Both the position numbers and the translations under genes were made by a program. Of a stretch of 64,000 bases of DNA, positions 1 through 11,090 are shown one piece after another. A model generated the notes under the pieces. It did not search any database. It was not told the origin of the DNA and was given only the letters and a program-made list of their open reading frames with translations. The stretch covers positions 310,001-374,000 of the forward strand of contig JABAKD010000026.1 of NCBI GenBank assembly GCA_012845835.1. Reading direction: 5' to 3'. Within the stretch, counting starts at the first letter, position 1; the number at the start of each line of letters is the position of its first letter. Source of the DNA: Undaria pinnatifida (lineage: Eukaryota; Sar; Phaeophyceae; Laminariales; Alariaceae).

Positions 1-1700
1 CTCCCCATCCCGAGAGCCCTAGAATTTAGACAACAACCGGAAACATCAAGTGACACTCGGACGTAAAATACTCTAAAAAAAAACCGTCCCTCGCTTGGTG
101 TTCCCACTGTAGTTGCTGCCCGGCTCTCAACACCTACAGCGCGGGAAAAACCTGGCCATCCAGGAAAAAACCCATAGCGCAACGCCCTACAACACCAAAC
201 TCACACAAACGCCACGGCACACCGCACGAACCCACTTGGGTGCTACCGAGCGCAGGGCCACCCTTCGACTACCAATCAGACCAGAACATCTAATCAGCCC
301 GTCTCCAAAAATTCAAACTTTAACTGGCTGTCAACTGGGGGCACGCTCGAAAATCGGCAACACCATAACTTCCCCCCTAGCATAATGCGATGACAAGAGC
401 CATATGCTATAGCAATACTGTGACTGTATAGCCAAGGGTACAGAGCCGCAAAACTTTTTACCGAAATAATGACCTCGAGGATAGGCTAACAAACCGAAAA
501 CACAGGGGCCATAAGAGGGAAATCCTCGACAAAAACCCTCCCCCCTGCCTTTTCACTGCGTATTTGATCGCCTGACCATTCAATGGCTCAAAGTCCGAAT
601 GTGAACGAATTTGACGTGCATGAAAGCAGACAAAAAGCACGACGGGCAAAGAATTATTAATCTTCGGCAAAAGCGGAACTCCGATGCGAGGCATCAAAGC
701 ACAAAAATAGGAAGAATCTGACACAATAAACCTCAAACAAAGTAAACGGCATACAATATAATCCACGAAAACGCAATGTCGGTAGCTCAACAACATACCG
801 CAAAAAGAAGAAAAGCATGACGGGCAAAGAGATCCTAAACCTTTGGCAAAAGCAGAACTCCGATGCCAGGTATCAAAGCACAAAAAGGTAGAATGTGACA
901 TAAACCGAAAACAAAATCAACGGCTGAAGGTCGAGGATAAGCATGAAGCCCTCACCAAACAACCACTTGATAGTCTATTTAAATTCAACTCATACCCAAA
1001 TACCTGGTAGTAAACACGACCCCGTCACTTCTCAAGAGACTATACCAACAGCCTATCCGAATCTCAAAGCAGTGCCGATCCTAGAAACAGGGCATACCCC
1101 CCATGAGCTGTTAAATAAAATCAACGCAGATGCCCAGGGGAAACCCATACAACGAGCAAGAGCCCGATAAAATCCCATTGGTAACTCCGAAACGAAGCCA
1201 TTACAATCGCAGAACGATTGCAGCAGCACAGCAGTTGAGCGTCCAAAGTAAGTCAAACAAGGCAAAAAGCAAAACGAAACGACACGGCCAACAACGACCA
1301 ACACAAAAACAAAACATAGCAGCCAACACGGCTATCAAACATGAAAAAAACAAAGCAAAACGAACACGGCCAACAGTAACCAACACCAGAAAAAGGAAGA
1401 ATTTAGACTGGCAAACCAAGACCGGCAAGTGGCCTGAAATCGAAGGACTACAACGGCACGTAGTATGCAGCCTTCTGACGAACAAACACCTGTTCGCCTG
1501 TCAAAATCAAGCCCTATCCAACCACTGATTACAAACTCGTCACTGTTCAAGAGACTTCATACCGACAGTAGCTCGCACCCTTCATAAAATAGTGTCAATA
1601 AAGAAAAATAAAAAACAAGGAATTCAACTCGAACACTCGCACCCAACCCAAGTACAACAGCGTTCACAACGTCGTCGTACTATTGTAAAATAACACACAT
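1..1700. other. A-rich gene-poor region
   Basis: No gene is recognised here. Short open frames occur on both strands and overlap each other, with no conserved domain or motif. The + strand is A/C-rich. The only clear structure is a pair of imperfect direct repeats, listed separately. Confidence 0.5.
633..906 (+). repeat. Two-unit diverged tandem repeat, period about 178 bp
   Basis: The block at 633-732 recurs at 811-906. Shared words include GACGGGCAAAGA, GGCAAAAGC, GAACTCCGATGC and ATCAAAGCACAAAAA. The phrase CCGAAAACA also occurs near 495 and 905, so the periodicity may extend leftward. Units differ at roughly one position in six by eye. A coding origin is not apparent. Confidence 0.6.
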
Positions 1701-2088
1701 CTTGCTGCCCCATACTGTTTTACACCCGGCCGACCGGTGCCCGGGTGATTCCCGTCTTAACCCACAACAAAACGGCATTCCCCCCGACCCCACTTTATCC
1801 AAAACGAAAAGCTAGGCCCAACGGACAGCTAACTACAGTGCCGCAGGAGGAAAATTGGCCACCGGGTCGAAACCCCCTGTATGTCTTGTATCATCCAAAC
1901 CATTGTGATTGCAACAATGGCCCCATCCAAACGATTACCATGGCCAGAACCTAAAATGCCAAGTAGCGCCCTACTCACCCATGCCCCTCAAAGTAGCGTG
2001 GGGTGGCGGCCTGACAAATTATTCCTCGCATGACTCAAACATGGTACGAATAATGCTCACACCCTTTACTCATCACCCAACGGTAGGT

Positions 2089-2340
2089 TCAACAAAAACT
2101 TACGGTGAGATTAAAAGGGGTCGCCGCGAGGGATTTCGTCAAAATATCCGCGTGCTGCTCTTCCGAAGCTACAAATTGAATATCATTTTTCTTCGCACGA
2201 AGTAGCTCTCGGACGAAATGGAACCGCACATCTATGTGTTTGCTCCGGCGGCCTGACCAATTACTATGACCAAACACGTGAACATACGTCTCGCACACCA
2301 GAGTAATTTTCTAGATACAGATACACCCACACATAACATT
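2089..2340 (-). pseudogene. Ty1/copia RNase H C-terminal remnant
   Basis: The - strand frame reads a segment containing SKHIDVRFHFVRELL and then EEQHADILTKSL. These are the highly conserved C-terminal end of the copia RNase H domain (KHIDVRYHFVRE...ADILTK). Only about 70 codons remain. The upstream RNase H catalytic part, reverse transcriptase and integrase are absent from the adjoining sequence above 2340. A 3' LTR could lie at 2090 and below, since a TGTTGAACC-type start occurs on the - strand near 2093, but no second LTR was seen. It is a dead fragment. The family assignment is secure; the extent is approximate. Confidence 0.8.
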
Positions 2341-2645
2341 CACCCCGCTATCGCAACAAAGCATCGTAATATTTTTTTGACCGAACTACTCCACTCCAAC
2401 TGCCACCAACCGGATGTACCATGAAAAAACAAAAACGAAAAGAGAAACAAACGAAGGTCGCATAGCAAGGCAGCAACCGCGGCAAAAAGCAACAGCAGAA
2501 CAGCAGCGGAAAGCAACACAAGAAATGAGTGAACGAGCTACCTGAGGAATATGGCGCAGTATGCGAGTCTTTGTACAAACAAAGGAGCGCAAAAGTATGT
2601 GCGCAATCATGCTATCCTGAGAAGGACATGCGAACCAAAACCACC

Positions 2646-2749
2646 AGCAGTAGAGACAGGCGGAGGCGGTCAGACAGCAACAATAGCAGAAAACAGCAGC
2701 AGTAGAGACAGGCGGAGGCGGTCAGACAGCAACAATAGCAGAAAACAGC
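2646..2749 (+). repeat. Perfect tandem duplication, period 52 bp
   Basis: A segment beginning AGCAGTAGAGACAGGCGGAG at 2646 recurs at 2698 without visible differences over about 47 bases. The perfect identity implies a recent duplication or constraint. No gene is recognised around it. Confidence 0.85.
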
Positions 2750-3282
2750 GGCCTAGCAGCAGAATACATTGTTTGAGAGATGAGTGCAAACGGGAGGGAG
2801 TTGACAAATACAGCGGAACATGCGAGCCTTTCAATATATACGAAGAAACGAAACTATTCGTGCGCACATGACATTCGGTTCAATAAAAAAAACAAGATAC
2901 ATCATCGAGCGGCTCTAGTATCCGTGTCGTTGCCTCATCCTAAAGAGAGCCAACTATGTGGTTACTGCTTGCTGTGTCTGACGACAGCGATGTCCCCACC
3001 GCAATCATCGCCTGCCTCCAAAACAGAGCACAAAGTAATGGGGCAAAGGAAACAAGGCAGGGATGGAAAAACAGGAGGGCGGTTCAGCAACTACTGCATC
3101 ACACGACGATGTCGCGGTAGCCACAATCGCAACAACAACCCGACGACACAGCAGTAACAACAGTGGAACCCTTCCCGGCAAAATGAAATGACAGATGAAG
3201 GTAGGCATGCATATAGTACGTGACCAATTGACAAACGTGACTTTTTTTTTTTTTTTATTGATCAACAGCGACCACCTCCAGC

Positions 3283-3451
3283 TTGATCACGAGCAAACAT
3301 GGAGTTGGGTTTGATCACAGGCAAACGTGCGTGATCATGGGTTAACGTGTTTGCTCGGGTCAAACATCACCGGTTTGATCACGAACGAAGTGGATGCAAA
3401 AACAGGGAAACATGTGGAAACCCGAGTTCGATTCTCGGATTGGACACCATA
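3283..3451 (+). repeat. Degenerate GATCACG repeats ending in a tRNA-like T-arm
   Basis: Between 3283 and 3390 the motif TTTGATCACG or GATCACGAGCAAAC recurs several times. At 3422-3438 lies a perfect T-arm: CCGAG, loop TTCGATT, CTCGG, which also fits a Pol III B box. It is followed by ATTGGACACCA, resembling a tRNA acceptor end. No matching D-arm, anticodon arm or 5' acceptor strand was found upstream. This is therefore a tRNA-derived remnant or the B-box part of a SINE, not a tRNA gene. Confidence 0.4.
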
Positions 3452-4375
3452 TTACGGAAGGGGAGGCTAGGGATAGAGGCGGATCCGATGTCTATGCGGG
3501 TCTGAGTGGTCTCTAGCCATTCATGCGGCAGGACCCTAGGTCTTGTGTGCATTGTACAGAGAGGAAGGTGCCAGAGGGACCCAGCCTACAAAGCACTGCT
3601 ACCGACCTGATGATAGCAGCCTCCCGATCGGTACCGAGTTCGGTGGTTGAGCCTGAACAGCGGTAGTGTAAGCCTTGAAGGTGGCTTGTGAGAAGGAGTA
3701 GAAGGTCTCCGGTCGTGGATACGGTATTCGCTTTATGGATTATTGCTAACTCAGGGCAAGCAAAGGAGTACAGAGCAGAGGGAGGCGAGGAACCAGTCGC
3801 TCCCAGACGGGGACCCTGCAAGACGGACCATACTGCTAGTACCTATTGGGACTAACGCATTCCCAAAAGTGCAACTCCTATCAACCGTAACAATGTAACC
3901 GTAACACAAGTACCAGATAGATGTACTGTAATATATGTAAAATATAAAATAATACCTGTCCTGGAGGCCAGGCACACTTCACGCTTTCTTTCAAGTACGC
4001 ACGTAGCACGTAGCCTGGTCTTGCAGAGCAAGCGCGCACGCATGCAATGTGTCATATTATTACGTCAGATCACATGCTGTAGTGCTTCTGCGCTCTTTTA
4101 TATTTCGGGATTCTGAACCCAATGCCCATTGGGCCGATCGTCTGGTCACGTATGGCATGGTGGTGGAGTAGCTCTCGCAGTAGTAGTATTAATGTAATAA
4201 TAGTACAGCAGTACACCCTACCGTCGTGATGATCCGATATGCGATCCGATATGAAGAGGCTGGCTTTCTCCTCTGTGAATACTCAGAAAAGAAAGCTCGC
4301 GCTGCGCCATTCGCGCGCCTCGTACCAACTACATCAGTGTCTACATTTTAAAAATATAAAAACTCTCCACCACCT
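3452..4375. other. No recognised feature
   Basis: Non-coding sequence with no gene, terminal repeat or clear tandem structure that I could identify. Open frames up to about 100 codons show no family motif. Confidence 0.4.
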
Positions 4376-6378
4376 GTGAGATCGAAGATTTTCTCGAAAC
4401 TCACCATTCTTTGCAAGCTGTGTGCGATACTCCGATCGCGCGTATTACGAGTTGTGTGTCCTCATCAAGGATATAGGTCGGCGACTCCTCTTGGAACTAC
4501 ATTATAGCTATCAGGGTCAACAGGGTGATGTTAGTCAGTCTGTGCGCGGAAACTATAAAACCCGTTTCTGAGAGGCACAAAATCTGACAGCTTAGCAGCT
4601 GTGGACGGAAATGCATCAGTTTATCAAGTAAGTGTATTCTGTAAGTCGAATAACCGGTGAGAGGAGGGCGGGGTTTTCAAGGGCGTGGGGGCCTGGGTTT
4701 GAACAAAAGAGGGGGCGGGGGGTTCGGGGGGGGGGAGAGAGGGAAACGGACGAGGCAACTCAATCTGTGCGCGTAAACTATAAATCCTTTAAGGGGACAA
4801 ATCTGACTGTTGTGGAAGGAATGCATCAGTTGTATATTCTGTCAGTCGTTCAACGATTCAGAAGGCGGAGTGTTTGAAGGGGTGGGGGGGTGGGGGGGGG
4901 GAGGGGGATTTTCAACAGGGTTAGGTCGCATAGGTGTAGGGGCTTGCTATGCGCGTGGTGCTAGGTCTAGGCGATGGTGCGGGTGGTGAGGAAGGGGGGG
5001 GAAGGGGGGGGAAGGGGGGTGATTTGGAGCTACGGCATGGATGGATAGAAAGATAATGAGGAGACATCAACTGCCTGGTAGTGTTTATTTCCCTGGCAGA
5101 TTTTGATTGTAGGTGGGGCGTTTGAACAAGAGGGATCAGGGGGGGGGCGGGGGGGGGGCGCAACTCAATCTGTGCGCGGAAACGATAAGTCCTTCAAGGG
5201 GACAAATCTGACTGTATGAATGAATTCATCAGTTTGAATAATCTGCTTGGTATTATATATATAAATATTTTCAGGACGCCAGCCGTGAGTTCGACGAATT
5301 TCGGGTCAATAATCATATTTGCAAGCTGCGTTGTGGGTACTTGTAATATACTAGACTATATGGGCAAGGTTTTTATTGGGAGGGGTCCTATTTTTTGTCC
5401 ACTATAATGGTTAGTGTTGGTATATTTACTTTAAATGGGGAAATGTGAGCTAGATCTAACATCATATCTATTCTAGAAATATATTACTGTAGTTTCCACT
5501 ATAATACTGCTCTGCCATAAGTATGGTAGGTGGTGTATTTTGTTTTTTCTTCCCCCCGCTTATATATCGGGAGGAGTACGAATACAGAGTATCATTAGCT
5601 ATTTGATATGTCAATATTAATACAACATTCGAGGACAACAGTCGGATCTACTCCCACCCCAAAAAATCTCTGTGGGACACGAACCCACGGTTCCAAATTG
5701 ATACGCTGTCACTCTAACATAAAATAAAATAATTTTCAGGACATCATGTGTGAGTTCGACGAATTTCTGCTCAGTGATGATATTTTCAAGCTGCTTGTTG
5801 GTACTTGTAATATACTACCAGGTATGTAGGTAATTCTGCTTGGTATTGGTTATTATTATAAATGAAAATACACTCCAATCCAGCTGTGAGATCGAAGATT
5901 TTCTCGAAACTCATCTTTGCAAGCTGTGTGCGATACTCCGATCGCGCGTATTACGGGTTGTGTGTCCTCATTATTGGATATAGGTCGGCGACTCCCCCTA
6001 CAACTACAGTGTAGCTATCAGGGTCAACAGGGTGATGTTAGTCAGTCTGTGCGCGGAAACTATAAAACCCGTTTCTGAGGGAGACAAAATCTTATTCTAG
6101 CAGATTCGATGTTAGGTGTGTGGTATAAATAAATAAAAATAGGTGTGGTATACAATGTGTTTTAGCTTCATAATTTGTTATTGTACATGGATCGCACGAT
6201 ATAATATTTGAATCGATGCTTGTAGGTACAACCATGTAATTACCATGATCTTACAGTGCCGATGTGGGGCTCTGACATCGCTAATTACAAGAAAGAAATA
6301 CATGTTGCAAAACACAACAAGCGAGGTGATGTGGTCATGCAATGTCACCACCGTTGAGCACGAGGGAGAGAAGTGCAA
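4376..6378 (+). repeat. G-rich composite repeat, copy I
   Basis: Three block types recur elsewhere in the window, always on this strand. (1) A roughly 240-bp 'head' at 4376-4625 and 5886-6083 holds CTCCGATCGCGCGTATTACG, ATATAGGTCGGCGACTCC and a TATA-like ACTATAAAACCCG. (2) A G-rich part at about 4660-5165 has runs of 6-9 G and the box GGTCTAGGCGATGGTGCGGG. (3) A 'tail' at 6141-6378 holds TTCATAATTTGTT and GAGGTGATGTGGTCATGCAA. A diverged head-like pair containing GTGAGTTCGACGAATTTC lies at 5272-5355 and 5741-5825. No protein-coding capacity is seen. It could be a non-autonomous element in which the head acts as a terminal repeat, or an amplified structural repeat. Confidence 0.75.
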
Positions 6379-6833
6379 ATCGCAAGTCGTCGATGTTTTG
6401 AAAGGACCGCTTGATGCATCCGCGCTCGATTACGTTAGTTCGTTAGGCATATATGTTATAAAAAAAAAATATATATATATATGCTTCTTCGTCTGGCAGA
6501 GGTTGGGAGGCGGTAATGCAGACGGTAGGTACGAAATACCCTTCGTACGCAATTCTTAGGCTGGTATTAATGAGGTGGTCTGCCGCTATTTTAACATTGC
6601 CTGTACTTCCTAGTTACATTATTATTAGTTAATTTGAAAAGAACGCTTGATGTGCCCGCGCTCAACTTCGTTAGGCATATGCTCAATACGTGTCAATACG
6701 TCAGTTGTTCCGTGTTCCATGTTCGGCTACGTGCCGACATCGACACAAACTGATAAATTTAAGAAACGTTTTCTATCCGTACAGTATTTATTTTCACACC
6801 AAAGTTCTTTACATCTATGTCCAATTTGATGTT

Positions 6834-6842
6834 GTTGTTGTT

Positions 6843-6880
<38 letters not shown>

Positions 6881-6960
6881 CTCACATCAACTCTTGTCAA
6901 ACATCCAGAGTTCGTGGTCAGACAAAGGTGCTGGAGCCCTGGAAAGATCCGGAAAATAAA
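6834..6960 (-). mobile_element. 3' terminus of a LINE related to the 12-16 kb element
   Basis: A (TTG)n tract at 6834-6881 runs into CTCACATCAACTC and then GTGGTCAGACAAAGG and GCTGGAGCCCTGG. The antisense 3' end of the main LINE family (see 7612) reads the same way, with CTCACATTGACCC and GTGGTCACAGGACAGGCTCC. Identity is clearly lower than among the other copies, so this is a diverged subfamily member or an old copy. Only about the last 120 bp is recognisable. The (TTG)n is the antisense view of the (AAC)n tail. Confidence 0.6.
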
Positions 6961-7524
6961 ATTTGTATGACATGACGACGATGACGTCCAGCTGCCGCCG
7001 TGCTGTATCCCTGTAGCTGTCAAGAATGCTTTTTTTCTTCCCCTGGAGCCCAATTTTTCCCGTGAAACAATTTTTTCAGATCTTCCTAAATTTTCACTCT
7101 TTCCTCTCGGAAAAACAAGCTCGTTATTTTTTGGAGGGGGGGGCTTTATTCCCGAGTGGTCCATGCACTAGGGGTATATGATTCGTTCAGGCCTCTCGGC
7201 AGTCATTTTCAGTAATTTTCACTCCACACCCTCTACAGCGAGTGGTGGTTCCGTGCGCGTGTAGCGCGATTGTCACTCCCCTTTTGTCCCTTTGCCCCAT
7301 CCCTTTCTCCGTCATGCATACATCCGTATACCTGGGGTGTGCGAGCTGTCTATGGTTGATATGAACAGCGGTTCGTGCTGTGTGCGGAAGGGATCCGAAA
7401 TATGAAGGAATTTGAAAGAGTGTCGTTTTATGGATGCTAAATGACGTGGCGTTCATGGTTGAGATTCGGTCAGAATTTGAAAGGGTGCTGGGCGTGAAGA
7501 ACCTCCGGCTAGCTCGGTCTGCAT
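6961..7524. other. No recognised feature
   Basis: Open frames on both strands up to 180 codons overlap one another and carry no recognisable motif. The longest, on the - strand, runs into repeat sequence at its 5' end. Nothing supports a gene. Confidence 0.4.
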
Positions 7525-9096
7525 GGTATGTTTTCCGACAGAACGCGGTATGGGTCACGTCAGAAAGGGGCGACGGTCGAGCTGAAACGGCGCGGTACGA
7601 TGTACCGCAAGTTGTTGTTGATGTTGTTGTTCTCACATTGACCCGCGAAATCAAGTCCGTGGTCACAGGACAGGCTCCAGGCACTCTGGAGCTGAGGAAT
7701 GCCCCAGGGAAAAAACACAAACAAATCAAAGGTGGTACACGCGTATATCACAGCTGACGCAATTCATGCCTCCACCAGGAGCATATTAAAGTGAAATCAA
7801 GAGTCAGTCTACGATGTGCCAGGTCCTTACTGGTGCATACGTCTCACTACTCGCGCCTGGAAAAACCGACTATACCGCTTGCCACCCAAGAAAGACTACC
7901 ACGTATATACTGCACGTAGTATTCATCACTACGCATACGCACGACAGACGCAAGTCAATTGAAAAAAGAAACCAAGACAAGAAAAGAAGATAAAGGAATG
8001 AAAAGAAAAGAGAAGAAAGCGACAAAAAACGAAAAAGGAAAGGAAGGAAAGGAAAAATCCGGAAAATCAAGAAAATACAAGACAAGAAGAGGAAGCAAGG
8101 AAAGGAAAAGATGAAAAGAAATGTCATACGAGCAGACCCTAAGGAACTGCCTAAAGACGGCATTGGGCTCATAAAGGGTATCACGTGCATCATCAATGGC
8201 ACTGGGGAGAGAACGCAACATGGCGAAGAAGTCAGGGCGGTCTTGCGCTATCTTGTGACGGCCATTGGAAGGCCCACAACTTTTCAAGACGATGATGGCT
8301 AAACCCAGACTTCAGTCTCTTGGGCATGAACCCCCCCCCCCCCCCGCCCCCCCCCTTCTTCCCCCTCTCCCCCCTCCCCCCTCTACTAGGCCGCTTAGAG
8401 ATGCCGACGGTGGATGGCGCTGCCGCAGCCTTTGCGTGTAGCTCTGCAGCTTTGCGCCTCTCCGTTTCATGCCAATTCTGCATGAACAACTCGGCTCCCT
8501 CCTCTACTCGTGGAAGCCATCTGCCGACCTTCTGAGCAGCCTTTCGCCGCCCTTCGAATTTCATTCCCAAGACCGACATATCGTTCTTCAGATGATCCAT
8601 CCAGTGTTTCCCTTGCGCCCCTGAGTAGCCCTTACCCCCAACAAACTCCTCAAACATCACCCTCTGTGGCAGACGCTCCTCCCCCATACGTGCCACGAAT
8701 CCCACAAATAATATCCTTCGTTTGCGCACTATTGCCTCTATGCTCTCGGAAGCTGTCTTGGCAAACGCGTCGGCTTACGATAGGGTGTGGTCGTCGCGCT
8801 TCCGTTTCCGCCATCCAAGGCATCGGAGCATGGAGTGGTGCACCCGTCGTTGCCTGTCATAGTCAGGCTTCTTAGGGCTCCATGTCATGCAATCGTAAAG
8901 CAGTGTCTCGACCACCTCATCTTTAAGCAACCGCATCTTCAACCGTAAGCGCATGCAAGTAGTTAGTGTCAAAAACCGGTACGAGGCTGAGTTGACCAAT
9001 CAGCGTTGGGGATCGGGGTCAAAAACCCAGGTGCATTCTGCTGTCCAGCACGGTCACGCGGAATGGTTGTGGTATACCGCTTTCTGTCGTCTGCCA
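7525..9096 (+). mobile_element. Small TIR element (MITE-like) split by a LINE insertion
   Basis: Left part 7525-7611 and right part 8955-9096 join into an element of about 225 bp once the LINE at 7612-8954 is removed. The same element lies uninterrupted at 63137-63360. Its ends are imperfect inverted repeats: the left end carries CGACAGAACGCGGTATGG, and the right end read on the opposite strand carries CGACAGAAAGCGGTATACC. No coding capacity is present, so it would be a non-autonomous DNA element. No target-site duplication was identified for the element itself. Confidence 0.7.
7612..8954 (-). mobile_element. 5'-truncated LINE copy with 5-bp target-site duplication
   Basis: Antisense copy of the LINE whose full ORF is at 12278-15838. 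It starts with (TTG)n (the AAC tail), continues through the 3' UTR with its purine-rich tract (about 7960-8110) and a C-run (8329-8375), and then through the C-terminal part of the ORF. It stops within sequence matching roughly 15150-15180 of the full copy. GCAAG flanks both sides (7607-7611 and 8955-8959), while the uninterrupted element near 63220 has it once. This is the expected footprint of target-primed reverse transcription with 5' truncation. The - strand frame at 8232-8729 is the remnant of the LINE C-terminus and is not a separate gene. Confidence 0.9.
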
Positions 9097-9247
9097 TTTT
9101 TCAATTGCATCCCTTTCATGACTCCGCCCGCGTCGGGCGCCTAGCGGGCTGCTACTCTGCTGTACATTCTTTGGGCTTACATCCATTCTGCCTATTTAGT
9201 CCGTTTTTTATGACACTTTTTTTTAAGGTTGAATGGCCTAAAACATG

Positions 9248-10058
9248 CACACCCTGTACAAATATCCATAACAAATACAAAAAATAGTTGCGTGTATTTG
9301 TCCCAAGGCAGTATTTGCCTCCAGACAAATATTTGCGCAGCTTCTCAAGCGAGTATTTGCCTGCCAGACAAATATTTGCACAGGTTCTCAAGATAGTATT
9401 TGCCTGCGGACAAATATTTGCGCAGCTTCTCAAAAAAGTATTTGCTTCAAGACAAATATTTACGCAGGTTTTCCAGAGAGTATTTGCCAGAAAAATATTT
9501 GCACAGGTTCTCAAAAAAGTATTTGCCTGCAGACAAATATTTGCGCAGCTTCTCAAGAAAGTATTTGCTTCCAGACAAATATTTGCGCAGCTTCTCAAGA
9601 AAGTATTTGTCTGCAGGTAAATATTTTGTGCAGGTTCTGAAAAAACTATTTGCCTGCAAACAATGTATTGCGGATGCGGAGATATTGACCTCTTCGGCGT
9701 ACAAGTACGTACATTATATGGGGTACATACGTAATGCATAAATACGGCCGTTGAGCCCGGTGTATTTGCAGCCGCGAAAAGGCCGTCGACTCATAGGTAG
9801 TCGATAGATTTTCATTTTTTCTCGGTTTGGCTGATCCTGTGTTTTTCCACTCCGATCAAAAGATATTTCAGATGCACGCTTCAGGGATTTGCTTTTGTAT
9901 TTCCTACACCAATCCCCCATCAAAAGTATTTGCCTGCAGACAAATATTTGCGCAGCTTCTCAAGAAAGTATTTGCTTCCAGACAAATGTTTGCGCAGGTT
10001 TTCCAGAGAGTATTTGCCTGCCAGACAAATAGCAAAAAATGTATTTGTACAGGGCGTG
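9248..10058 (+). mobile_element. TIR element filled with 42-bp palindromic tandem units (element 1)
   Basis: Left end CACACCCTGTACAAATA (9248-9264) matches the right end read on the opposite strand (10042-10058) with one mismatch. AAAACATG (9240-9247) and AAAACAAG (10059-10066) flank it, a near-perfect 8-bp duplication. The interior at 9290-9655 and 9925-10040 holds roughly 11 units of about 42 bp. Each contains the palindrome CAAATATTTG and TATTTG/CAAATA arms around a CTGCAG-like centre. A unique spacer at about 9660-9920 separates the two array parts. There is no transposase gene, so it would be non-autonomous. The superfamily is not assigned; an 8-bp duplication is typical of hAT, but the ends do not look like hAT. 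Confidence 0.75.
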
Positions 10059-10066
10059 AAAACAAG

Positions 10067-10696
10067 CCAATTATACCCTTTGTTGTGCCACGTTTGAAAA
10101 TATCGTTTTGTTTACCGAAATCAACAAGGGTTGAATCTTAACGAGTACGAATCTCAGTTAGCTCGCGAAACAATCGTCCACCCAGCACAGAACCATCACT
10201 GCAATGGCAACGTTCGCGTTCGCGGCGGTCACCCGTGTGGTTGTCCCTCAGGAGTCTGCTGACTGGTGGCTAGGTGTCGGTCGGTAGGGAAATGACGGCA
10301 GGGAGGTGTCGGTAGGGAGGTGTTTGCCTAGGGGAGTGAAGTCCATCACCAACTCGTCGCGCTACAACGCCCACCGTAACAAATATCTCAGCTACGTACG
10401 AATTGACTTCGGCGAGCTCGTTCGGTCGGCCTCTTCGGTGCGGTCACTTTGTCAACTCGACGAAGAGAGCTAAGGAACTCACTGCGCATTCTGCGATTTG
10501 TCATGACCTGTCAATGACCTTGGAAACGACCCTGTTCAGTCTTGTTCGCTTGCGAGTGGTGGCAGCTCGAGCGGGTGGCACAGCTCGAGCGGGTGGCACA
10601 GCTTGAGCGGTGCGGCTGCCCGATCCTGTACCTAAACTTCTGTTTCTTACTGAAGAAAACTGAAACACAAGAAGCGATTTTTTTCGGGGTTGACAT
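10067..10696. other. No recognised gene; short tandem repeat at 10558-10612
   Basis: Non-coding by inspection. At 10558-10612 an 18-bp unit (AGCTCGAGCGGGTGGCAC) is repeated about three times with small changes. Around 10260-10330 GGTCGGTAGGGA-like words recur. No other feature is supported. Confidence 0.5.
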
Positions 10697-11090
10697 TTTC
10701 AAGGTTGTGCTTTGTAGGGTACGCACAAATCATACCCGGGATGTTTACCCCGGGTATTACCCTGATACAAAGAACTTCTGTAAGTTCTGTAGGACATTCA
10801 TACCCGTGCCCGGAACTTCTGGAAGTTCTGTACGCCAATCAGTGCCACAAATACCCGGGGTACATGCATATCATTTTGTTATCTCACCAGGTATGTGAGT
10901 TCTGTACGCCCGTGCCACACTACCCGGAACTTCTGTGAGTTCTGTAACACTTCCGTACCGTACCCGGGATTTCTGTAAGTTCTGTAAGATGCCCATACCC
11001 TAACCCGGAAGACTTCCGTGACTTCTGTAAGACTGTGGCACAATGCCCGGGGTACGGATATACCTTTGTTACAATACCCGGGGAACCTGC
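10697..11090 (+). repeat. Left terminal block with ACTTCTGTGAGTTCTGTA subrepeats
   Basis: The block opens with CAAGGTTGTGCTTTGTAGGG near 10699. It then holds many copies of a 25-35 bp subrepeat of the form CCCGGAACTTCTGTGAGTTC, separated by CATACCCGTGCCCGG. Related blocks lie at 18003-18397 and 37620-37745, but those close with the inverted form of the opening motif (ACCTTACAGAACATAACCTT and ACCCTACAAAACATAACC). This therefore looks like the left end of a transposon whose right ends are seen elsewhere. Confidence 0.7.

Noticed and set aside
3422-3449. tRNA gene
   Set aside because: Only the T-arm and an acceptor-like end are present; no paired 5' acceptor, D-arm or anticodon arm was found.
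8232-8729. 165-codon - strand gene
   Set aside because: It is the C-terminal part of the LINE ORF in the truncated antisense copy at 7612-8954.
9290-10040. CRISPR array
   Set aside because: The units are contiguous 42-bp palindromic repeats without unique spacers, in eukaryotic DNA, with inverted ends around the whole array.
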